Source: Clostridiales bacterium | Lineage (GTDB): Bacteria > Bacillota > Clostridia > Monoglobales > Firm-18 | Assembly: GCA_031255355.1 (NCBI GenBank) | Contig: JAIRSR010000019.1 | Span: 1 to 8,029, forward strand | DNA length: 8,029 bases | Reading direction: 5' to 3' | Shown: in pieces, positions 1 through 6,088 of the stretch | How positions within the stretch are numbered: position 1 is the stretch's first letter | Layout of the letters: the number at the start of each line of letters is the position of its first letter | The notes under the pieces: model-generated | What the model was told of the DNA's origin: nothing | The model's input: the letters and a program-made list of their open reading frames with translations, nothing else | Database searches by the model: none | Translations under genes and position numbers: made by a program

Positions 1-1847
1 AAACCGAGTTGACTTTTGTACATTTCGGCGTATTTTCCGTTCTGCGCGAGTAACTGCCCATGCGTCCCGCTTTCGGCGATTCGTCCGCCGTCGATTACCA
101 TAATCACGTCCGCGTCACGTATGGTGGAAAATCTGTGCGCGATTATAAAACTCGTCCTGCCGTCGGACAGGCGGCGCAACGCTTCACGGATTTTAATCTC
201 CGTAGCGGTATCGACGTTAGAGGTCGCCTCATCGAGAATCAAAATCGGCGCGGCGCGGAGTACCGCGCGGGCAATCGCGATGAGTTGCCGCTGACCGCGC
301 GAAAGGGCGTCCGTTGTTCCCGTCACCATAGTGCCGTACCCCCGGGGAAGCCGCAAGATAAACTGGTGCGCGTTTGCCGCCCGCGCCGCCGCTTCCACTT
401 CCTCCCGCGTTGCGTCCGGCTTGCCGTAGCGGATATTATCCTCTATCGTCCCGGTGAACAAATAGGTATCCTGCAACACCACCGTGAACGCAAGACGCAG
501 ACTATCCCGCGTGTACTGCCGAAGGTCTGTGCCGTCGATATACACCGCGCCGCCCGTAACGTCATAAAAGCGGGTAATGAGGTTCGCGATTGTCGTTTTC
601 CCCGCCCCGGTCGCGCCGACCAGAGCAACGGTCTGCCCGCTTTTTACATCAAAACTGACGTTTTTCAGCACGTCTACCCCCTCGGTATACGCAAAGGTGA
701 CATTGTCAAACCGCACTTCGCCGCGCGGGTGTTCCAGCGTTACCGCGTTCGGCGCGTCGGGCGGTTCCTCCTGTTCGCCCAACACGTCAAACACGCGCTC
801 CGCCCCCGCCAAAGCGGATTGAATGGTGTTGAAAATCCCCGCTACGTCATTGAGCGGACGCGCGAATTGCCGCGAATAGGCACTGAAACTCGCGATGACG
901 CCCACGCTAATCGCCCCGCGCACCGCCAGAACCCCGCCCGCGCCCGTCACCAAGGCGAAGCCGAGGTTTGTAATGACGTTCATCATCGGCATAAGGAATC
1001 CTGCCCACAGTTGCGCCCGCGCGGAATGTCGAAGTAACTCGCGGTTGGTGTCCTCAAACCGCGCGATGACATTTTCCTCTTGGTTAAACGCCTTAACCAT
1101 TTTGATTCCCGCGATAGATTCCTCGATAATGCCGTTCAAAACGCCCAATTCGCGCTGTTGGTCGGAAAACATCTTCCGCGACCGCTTCGCTATGGCGCGG
1201 GTGAGGAAAAACACCAGCGGCACCGTCACAAACGTAACAAGGGTTAGGGCGGGACTAAGCAGCAGCATAAACACCGCCGCCCCCGCGACGGTCAGCGCGG
1301 AGTTCATCAACTGTGTGGTGGATTGCGCGATCGTCACACTGATGTTATCAATATCGTTGGTGACGCGGCTCATCAACTCCCCGTGGGTATTTGTGTCGTG
1401 GTAGGTGAGCGGCAACCGCCCGAATTTTTCAAACAGCGACCGCCGCAACGCGCGGACGATTTTCTGTGACGTTCCCGCCATGATACAGCCCTGTAAGGTA
1501 GCGCAAACCCAATCTGTGCCGTATGCCGCCAACAGAACAATCGTATAGACTTTAATCAGTCCGTAATCCACCGCGCCCCGCGCCGCGCCGTCGTGAATCG
1601 CGTTGACCGCGCGTCCGACGATAACGGGCGCGAACAAAAGTGCCGCGCCGGAAAGGAGCAGCAGGAAAAACGCGAGGAATATTTCCTTACTCTCACGGAG
1701 GTACAACCGCAAAAGCCGTTTGAGCGTCCCTCTGCCGTCCTTTGCCCGCGCCGTTGGCGCGAACCGTGCCGCCCCGCCGGAGCCGAACCGCTTCGTCATC
1801 GGGGGATATGCCGCGTCTTGATTCAGTTTTCCTCTGTTATCCGGCAT
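1..1847 (-). CDS. Heterodimeric ABC exporter, catalytically complete subunit (TM288-like; C-terminal end cut by window edge)
   Basis: This is an ABC half-transporter with an N-terminal membrane domain and a C-terminal ATPase, acting in the cytoplasmic membrane as an exporter. About 615 residues are visible and only a few should be missing, since the frame reaches the usual terminal segment (YAEMYKSQLG). A basic, Gly/Ala-rich tail of about 55 residues precedes the first membrane segment. Seen motifs: Walker A GATGAGKT (411-418, Lys417), signature LSRGQ (515-519), Walker B ending in Asp539 with catalytic Glu540, and switch His571 (IIAHRFST). An intact Glu and His with a non-canonical signature is the pattern of the TM288-type partner in asymmetric exporters. 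The ATG at 1847 overlaps the end of the upstream subunit gene by 11 bases, so the two are probably translationally coupled. An in-frame ATG at 1799 is possible but has no SD. The substrate (drug, lipid or peptide) cannot be read from sequence. Confidence 0.93.
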   Translation of the reverse strand, partial: MPDNRGKLNQDAAYPPMTKRFGSGGAARFAPTARAKDGRGTLKRLLRLYLRESKEIFLAFFLLLLSGAALLFAPVIVGRAVNAIHDGAARGAVDYGLIKVYTIVLLAAYGTDWVCATLQGCIMAGTSQKIVRALRRSLFEKFGRLPLTYHDTNTHGELMSRVTNDIDNISVTIAQSTTQLMNSALTVAGAAVFMLLLSPALTLVTFVTVPLVFFLTRAIAKRSRKMFSDQQRELGVLNGIIEESIAGIKMVKAFNQEENVIARFEDTNRELLRHSARAQLWAGFLMPMMNVITNLGFALVTGAGGVLAVRGAISVGVIASFSAYSRQFARPLNDVAGIFNTIQSALAGAERVFDVLGEQEEPPDAPNAVTLEHPRGEVRFDNVTFAYTEGVDVLKNVSFDVKSGQTVALVGATGAGKTTIANLITRFYDVTGGAVYIDGTDLRQYTRDSLRLAFTVVLQDTYLFTGTIEDNIRYGKPDATREEVEAAARAANAHQFILRLPRGYGTMVTGTTDALSRGQRQLIAIARAVLRAAPILILDEATSNVDTATEIKIREALRRLSDGRTSFIIAHRFSTIRDADVIMVIDGGRIAESGTHGQLLAQNGKYAEMYKSQLG

Positions 1848-3570
1848 ATTCCGTATCCCCCCCGATTTGCGATCGATAGACGTCACGGTAAACCGCGCAA
1901 GTTTCAAGAAGCCGCGCGTGCGTCCCCAAACCCGCCTGACCGCCGTTATCGAGCACAAGGATTTGATTTGCCCCCATGACCGAACTAATCCGCTGTGAAA
2001 TCATGACGCAAATAATATTCCCCGCGTATTCCCGAAGCGCGTCCCGCACCTTTGCTTCCGTCACCGCGTCAAGTGCGCTGGTGCAGTCGTCCAAAATTAA
2101 AACGTCGGGGTTCGCGCATAGGGCGCGGGCAATCGCCAACCTCTGACGCTGACCGCCGGATAGGTTCACGCCGCCCTGCCCTAAATCCGTCTGAAATCCG
2201 TCCCTTGACGACATGATAAAATCATACGCCTGCGCCGCTTTTGCCGCCGCGACGATTTGCTCCTCTGACGCGCCGCCGCTCCACGCGATGTTATCCCGAA
2301 TCGTGCCGCTGAACAACGTCGGCGTTTGCGGCACAATAGCGACCCTCCCGCGCAGGACGGAACCGGGCAGTTCGCGTATGTCATGCCCGCAAAAGTACGC
2401 GCTTCCCCCGGTAATATCATAAAATTTAAGCAACAGCGCGGCAAGGGTACTCTTTCCCGCGCCGGTAGGCCCGATGACCCCCAGCGTCTGCCCCGCCGAA
2501 ATGTCAAAACTGACGGATTTCAACGCGGGTTCCCCCGTCGCGTTCGGGTACGCGAAATGTACGTTGTCAAAGGAAAGTGAAACGCCGTCAAAACGGTACG
2601 CGCTGCCGCCGTCCGCCAAATCCCGCGCCTCCTCCGTGTTCATCACCTCCGCGATCCTAAGCGCGGAGGCTTTCGTCCGCACGAACATATTTAGTATGTT
2701 GGAAATCATGTTCAGCGACATCAGAAGTTGCGACATATACGTGATAAACGCCGCGATTTGCCCGACCCCCATATCCCCCGCGCCGACCCAACGCGCACCT
2801 AAAAAAATCACCGCCGCCGCCGCGCAATTGACCGCCAGCGACGTAAGCGGGGAAAATCCGCTTAAAATACGGTTGGCTCCCGCCGTGACGGAGGATAACT
2901 CTCCGTTTGCCGCGTCAAACCGCTCCCGCTCGTGCTTGAACCGCCCGAACGCTTTTACCAGACGGATTCCCATAAGGTATTCGCGCACCGTCGTATTGAG
3001 CCTGTCCACCGACGCTTGCAATTTTGAAAAGCGGGGGTAGGAAAGCCGCATACTAAGTATCATAAAAAACACCACCACGGCAATCGCGGCGGCGGCGGCG
3101 GGTACCGTGCGAACGTCCAAGGTGAACGCCATGAACAACCCGCCAAGGCACATCACGGGCGCTTTGAAAAACACGCGCATCAGTCCGTTAAAAAAGTTGG
3201 CGACCTGCGTCACGTCATTGGTGACGCGCGTCACAAGGGAACCGCCGTCAAAGCCGTCTAACGAGATAATCGGCAAACGCTGGATTTTCACAAACAAATC
3301 TTTCCGCAAATCCGCGCCGAAACGCTGTGAGGCGTTACTGCTAAGGATATTCCGCGAACAGGCAAAGACGGCGCCCAAGCCCGTAACGCCGAGCATCAAC
3401 AACGCCATACGCAGCACATACCGCAAATCCATTCCGCGCACGCCGTCGTCAATCAAGCGGGACATAATGCGCGGCTGTATCAAATCGCATACCGCTTCCG
3501 CGGAAACGCAAAGCACCGAAACGACGCACGGCAAGCGGTATTTGCGCCAATATTTCAGGAGAAATTGCAT
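1837..3570 (-). CDS. Heterodimeric ABC exporter, degenerate-site subunit (TM287-like)
   Basis: This is a 577-residue ABC half-transporter, with a six-helix membrane domain over about residues 1-300 followed by an ATPase domain. Counting from the ATG at 3570, the motifs are Walker A GPTGAGKS (367-374), canonical signature LSGGQ (470-474), and Walker B ending in Asp494. Asp495 stands where the catalytic Glu is expected (LILDDCT), and Gln526 replaces the switch His (ISQRIS). These substitutions are characteristic of the degenerate subunit of TM287/288-like heterodimers, so this gene should pair with the next one, which supplies Glu and His while this one supplies the good LSGGQ to the active site. 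An in-frame GTG at 3579 would give a slightly longer protein, but the SD GGAG overlaps that GTG and sits 8 bases before the ATG, so the ATG is preferred. Exported substrate is unknown. Confidence 0.94.
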   Translation of the reverse strand: MQFLLKYWRKYRLPCVVSVLCVSAEAVCDLIQPRIMSRLIDDGVRGMDLRYVLRMALLMLGVTGLGAVFACSRNILSSNASQRFGADLRKDLFVKIQRLPIISLDGFDGGSLVTRVTNDVTQVANFFNGLMRVFFKAPVMCLGGLFMAFTLDVRTVPAAAAAIAVVVFFMILSMRLSYPRFSKLQASVDRLNTTVREYLMGIRLVKAFGRFKHERERFDAANGELSSVTAGANRILSGFSPLTSLAVNCAAAAVIFLGARWVGAGDMGVGQIAAFITYMSQLLMSLNMISNILNMFVRTKASALRIAEVMNTEEARDLADGGSAYRFDGVSLSFDNVHFAYPNATGEPALKSVSFDISAGQTLGVIGPTGAGKSTLAALLLKFYDITGGSAYFCGHDIRELPGSVLRGRVAIVPQTPTLFSGTIRDNIAWSGGASEEQIVAAAKAAQAYDFIMSSRDGFQTDLGQGGVNLSGGQRQRLAIARALCANPDVLILDDCTSALDAVTEAKVRDALREYAGNIICVMISQRISSVMGANQILVLDNGGQAGLGTHARLLETCAVYRDVYRSQIGGDTEYAG

Positions 3571-3578
3571 AGAGTTCA

Positions 3579-3582
3579 CTCC
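3579..3582 (-). promoter_or_regulatory. Ribosome binding site deciding the start of the degenerate ABC subunit
   Basis: On the minus strand GGAG is followed by 8 bases and then ATG at 3570. The alternative upstream GTG at 3579 begins at the last G of this motif and so could not use it. Confidence 0.7.
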
Positions 3583-3631
3583 AATTGTGTTATTGATCCG
3601 TTCCGCCGCGCAGGAGATTTTAGACAGGCTC

Positions 3632-4429
3632 TTATGTTTTTTCGGGCAAGCGGATATGGATTTTGCCTTTTTTGTACAGCAATTTTGTGGTATAATAGAC
3701 CACCGGAAGCATCAGAATAATGACAAACCCCGGATACACCGACATAATCACGCCTGTCCCCGCCTGCCCCACAAGGGTATCGAGGTGTAAAAACGCGCTG
3801 AGTTCCGCGTCAAAAAAGGTCACACCCGCAACGAGGAGCAACGGAAACAACAGGCTTTTCCAACGTCCCGAAGCGCGGATTCCACTGCCGAGGTCGGACT
3901 TAAACGCGTCCAACACCATTGCGCCGAACAGCGCGGGGAACACGTTTGCCGAAGCGGTGCGGACGGCGGGCATGGTCAAAAACGGCTGCAACGGAATGGA
4001 TAGGACAATACACGCCGTCACAAGGGCGACGACGATCAACGACGCCGTCCCCGCCGCAATCGACGAAATCACCTCCGCGTCCTCCGTACCGGGGGAGATA
4101 TTTGAAATTTTTATCGCATTGTTAATCACGGGCCACTTCAAGTTGATAATCTCCCCCGTAATCAGCGCGAGATAAACGGAACTGCCCATAATGGGCGTGT
4201 AATAAAGCACCTCCGCAAAGCCGGAGGGTACGAAAACGACCAACAACGGCACGGCGGCTTGCAGGATTTTGCCGACGGATGGCAACGCGTCAAAGTAAAG
4301 CCCGAGCGCCAAGGGCATACCGAGCATGAGCAAAATCGCTCCCGCTACGCCGGCGCGTCCCAAGCGGTGCATAGCGTTCATATGTCTCTCGTTTGTATGC
4401 GGTATCACAGGTTTTTTATTACGTTTCAC
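3632..4429 (-). CDS. Polytopic membrane protein of unknown family, partner of the upstream DUF5058-like protein
   Basis: This 265-residue, very hydrophobic protein is not one I can assign to a named family. Hydrophobic stretches at about 26-48, 54-72, 76-96, 120-146, 160-176, 191-208 and 223-250 suggest six or seven membrane helices. The N-terminal tail is basic, and the C-terminus ends in a basic stretch (KKGKIHIR). Conserved-looking polar or Gly/Pro positions inside the membrane portion include PSGFAEVLYYTP (68-79) and SDLGSG (178-183). It begins 25 bases after the preceding membrane gene and is of similar size, so the two probably form a complex, plausibly a transporter; that is inference from layout only. 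The start chosen is GTG at 4429, because a strong purine run (A6G7) lies 7 bases ahead. An in-frame ATG at 4381 with weaker GAGAG would remove 16 residues. Confidence 0.8.
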   Translation of the reverse strand: MKRNKKPVIPHTNERHMNAMHRLGRAGVAGAILLMLGMPLALGLYFDALPSVGKILQAAVPLLVVFVPSGFAEVLYYTPIMGSSVYLALITGEIINLKWPVINNAIKISNISPGTEDAEVISSIAAGTASLIVVALVTACIVLSIPLQPFLTMPAVRTASANVFPALFGAMVLDAFKSDLGSGIRASGRWKSLLFPLLLVAGVTFFDAELSAFLHLDTLVGQAGTGVIMSVYPGFVIILMLPVVYYTTKLLYKKGKIHIRLPEKT

Positions 4430-4436
4430 CGCCGTA

Positions 4437-4449
4437 CCCCCCCTTTTTT
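4437..4449 (-). promoter_or_regulatory. A6G7 purine run acting as ribosome binding site
   Basis: Minus-strand A6 followed by G7, 7 bases before the GTG at 4429 and just after the TAA of the previous gene. It is the best SD candidate for this membrane protein. The seven-G homopolymer is a potentially slippery tract whose length would set the SD-to-start distance. Confidence 0.6.
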
Positions 4450-4454
4450 CACGG

Positions 4455-5162
4455 TTACGCCAACAGGCTTGTCCACATCACCGACGACGCCATTGCCGTT
4501 AGCATACTGATTGCCAAAGAAAAATCATTCAGCCACGCCAACCCCGTTTTCCGTATGACCGGGCGTAACGCGAGCGAAACGGCCGCGCCCGTTACAAGCG
4601 TCAGGAGCGCGACGGAAACGCGGAAGAAATACGGAATCGTCAAAACGATTAAAACCGTCGTGATAAAGGTGCTGTTCCCCAACGCGCTCCAACGCGGGTC
4701 CCGCTGCCGAATCTTAAAAACGCCGCTTTGAATTTTTTTCGCGATCAAAACGGAAATCACCATGCTTCCCATAATGCCGATTGCCATAACGGACATCACC
4801 AAAACGAATTCTTTCGCCGACGCTTCCGCGACGTTCGCCACGCCCGAGGCGTTCAACGCGATATCCGCCGCCATGATTTCATAAACGGTGTTGCCAATCA
4901 CCGACAACCGCCACCAAGAGAGCGGAATCCCCAACGTTGGCGCGAGGTTGAAAAACCCGACGAGGATCGCAATCGCGGGAATGAGCGTGTAGGACGCGGA
5001 ACTTTTTACTACTTTCCGCAGTTGTTTTTTTGTGTAGCCGATTTCCAACGCGCGTTTCCACGATTTTCGCATATGGAACACCGTGAGAAACACAATGTAA
5101 CAAATCCCCGCGACCACGATCGCGTATGTGAGCCAATGCTGTGCCGCGTCAAGATATGTCAT
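4455..5162 (-). CDS. DUF5058-like integral membrane protein
   Basis: This 235-residue membrane protein has about six hydrophobic segments (roughly 10-29, 54-79, 117-141, 162-182, 184-200, 210-232). After the first helix comes a basic cytoplasmic-looking stretch (SWKRALEIG...KKQLRKVVKSSA), then the motif WWRLSVIGNTVYEIMAADIA (83-102). From memory these resemble the DUF5058 family (PF16481), whose length (about 230-240 residues) also fits; no search was possible. The family has no established function to my knowledge; a transport role is only inferred from the helices and the partner gene. The start is ATG at 5162. Longer versions from TTG 5198 or ATG 5171 are less likely, because AAGGGTGA sits 8 bases before 5162, exactly the layout used by thyA upstream. 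There is a 79-base gap from thyA. Confidence 0.85.
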   Translation of the reverse strand: MTYLDAAQHWLTYAIVVAGICYIVFLTVFHMRKSWKRALEIGYTKKQLRKVVKSSASYTLIPAIAILVGFFNLAPTLGIPLSWWRLSVIGNTVYEIMAADIALNASGVANVAEASAKEFVLVMSVMAIGIMGSMVISVLIAKKIQSGVFKIRQRDPRWSALGNSTFITTVLIVLTIPYFFRVSVALLTLVTGAAVSLALRPVIRKTGLAWLNDFSLAISMLTAMASSVMWTSLLA

Positions 5163-5170
5163 ACGAATCA

Positions 5171-5178
5171 TCACCCTT
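5171..5178 (-). promoter_or_regulatory. Ribosome binding site AAGGGTGA of the DUF5058-like gene
   Basis: AAGGGTGA lies 8 bases before the ATG at 5162. The same octamer with the same 8-base spacing precedes thyA, and this settles the choice among the TTG (5198), ATG (5171) and ATG (5162) starts. Confidence 0.65.
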
Positions 5179-5193
5179 TTTTTATTTCGACGG

Positions 5194-5213
5194 AACAACG
5201 CCGAAGCGCCGCC
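5194..5213 (-). other. Predicted stem-loop with UUCG loop between thyA and the DUF5058-like gene
   Basis: On the minus-strand RNA an 8-pair stem (left arm GGCGGCGC, right arm GCGUUGUU) closes a cUUCGg tetraloop. Four of the eight pairs are G-U wobbles. It is followed by an A-rich rather than U-rich stretch, so it does not look like an intrinsic terminator. It could stabilise or process the message between the two genes, but may be chance in GC-rich sequence. Confidence 0.3.
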
Positions 5214-5241
5214 GTGTTTAGGTTTGCCGGACAGGTCTCAA

Positions 5242-6072
5242 CTATACCGCCACAGGAATTTTTTGCCCCAGCGGGTGGTACTGATAGTTCGCAAGCGCAA
5301 CGCTGTCCACTGTGAACTGATAAAAATCACGCGTCCGCGCGTCAAGGGAAAAGGACGGCGCGGGGAACGGCTTGCGCCGTATCACCTCTTCCAACACGGG
5401 GATATGCCTGTCGTAGATATGCGCGTCCGCGATTACGTGAACCAACTCCCCCGCCGTCAAGCCGCTCACCCGCGCCAGCATATGCGTTAGAACGGCGTAC
5501 TGACAAACGTTCCAATTGTTCGCCACCAGCATATCCTGCGAACGCTGATTCAGAATCGCGTTGAGCGTACGCCCCGTGACGTTGAAAGTGACGCTGTAGG
5601 CACAGGGGTACAGGCTCATCCCGTGCAAATCGGCGTGGTTGTAGAGGTTCGTCACCATTCTGCGGCTCTGCGGCGACGTTTTCAAGTCGCGAAGCACCCT
5701 GTCTACTTGGTCAAACTCGCCGTCGGGGTACTTGTGCTTTATGCCGAGTTGATAACCGTATGCCTTTCCGATAGAGCCGTTTTCGTCCGCCCACGCGTCC
5801 CAAATCTTACTGTTGAGGTCCTTGACGTTGTTGGATTTTTTCTGCCAAATCCACAGCAACTCATCGACGGCGGCGGTTAGGTTTGTTTTCCGCAACGTGA
5901 GGATGGGGAATTCGGCGGTTAAGTCGTAGCGGTTCACCAACCCGAACAACTTCACGGTATGCGCGGGTTTGCCGTCGTCCCACTTCGGGCGCACCTCGTA
6001 TGCCGTGTCCCAAAAGCCGTGCTTTAATATGCGTTCGCAATTTTCAATAAAAATACCGTCTGCCGCGCTCAT
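5242..6072 (-). CDS. thyA: Thymidylate synthase
   Basis: This cytoplasmic enzyme methylates dUMP to dTMP using 5,10-methylenetetrahydrofolate, giving dihydrofolate. The 276-residue frame carries the family's hallmarks: the nucleophile Cys157 in LYPCAYSVTF, the phosphate-binding QRSQD (176-180) with Asp180, the nucleotide-recognising Asn188 in NNWN, and HIYDRH (218-223) with His218 and Tyr220. YPCAY in place of the PPCH of E. coli ThyA is, from memory, usual for the clostridial-type branch, and the rest (EVRPKW, LWIWQKKSNN, WADENGSIGKAYGYQLG) fits that branch well. The C-terminus ends in PVAV, close to the PxAV tail that closes the active site in this family. The ATG at 6072 has AAGGGTGA 8 bases ahead, partly overlapping the fucI stop. 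The neighbours are a sugar isomerase and membrane proteins rather than the more usual dihydrofolate reductase gene. Confidence 0.97.
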   Translation of the reverse strand: MSAADGIFIENCERILKHGFWDTAYEVRPKWDDGKPAHTVKLFGLVNRYDLTAEFPILTLRKTNLTAAVDELLWIWQKKSNNVKDLNSKIWDAWADENGSIGKAYGYQLGIKHKYPDGEFDQVDRVLRDLKTSPQSRRMVTNLYNHADLHGMSLYPCAYSVTFNVTGRTLNAILNQRSQDMLVANNWNVCQYAVLTHMLARVSGLTAGELVHVIADAHIYDRHIPVLEEVIRRKPFPAPSFSLDARTRDFYQFTVDSVALANYQYHPLGQKIPVAV

Positions 6073-6080
6073 ATGTTATC

Positions 6081-6088
6081 TCACCCTT
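6081..6088 (-). promoter_or_regulatory. Ribosome binding site AAGGGTGA of thyA, overlapping the fucI stop codon
   Basis: The TAA stop of fucI (6089-6087) shares its last two A residues with AAGGGTGA, which is followed by 8 bases and the ATG at 6072. The overlap suggests that ribosomes finishing fucI feed thyA translation. Confidence 0.7.

Noticed and set aside
60..1037. Long plus-strand open frame of 325 codons
   Set aside because: It is antisense to the conserved ATPase and membrane domain of the ABC subunit; its predicted protein is Arg/His/Pro-rich low-complexity sequence typical of shadow frames in GC-rich genes.
895..1404. Plus-strand open frame of 169 codons
   Set aside because: Antisense to the membrane domain of the same ABC subunit, with no recognisable domain or upstream SD.
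3085..3102. GGC/GCC triplet run resembling a microsatellite
   Set aside because: It encodes an alanine run in a membrane segment of the ABC subunit and is explained by coding composition.
3571..3631. Possible terminator or promoter between the membrane protein and the ABC genes
   Set aside because: No stem followed by a U-run was found; a TAAAAT on the minus strand has no -35-like hexamer at proper distance.
3107..3790. Plus-strand open frame of 227 codons spanning the junction of two minus-strand genes
   Set aside because: It lies opposite the start of the ABC subunit and the end of the membrane protein; the product is basic and has no recognisable motif.
5163..5241. Possible internal promoter (TTGAGA, 15 bases, TAAACA) after thyA
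   Set aside because: The -10 match is only three of six and the spacing is too short for a normal sigma-70/sigma-A promoter.
4728..5315. Plus-strand open frame of 195 codons
   Set aside because: Antisense to the DUF5058-like gene and the end of thyA; product rich in Arg, His and Asn with no domain.
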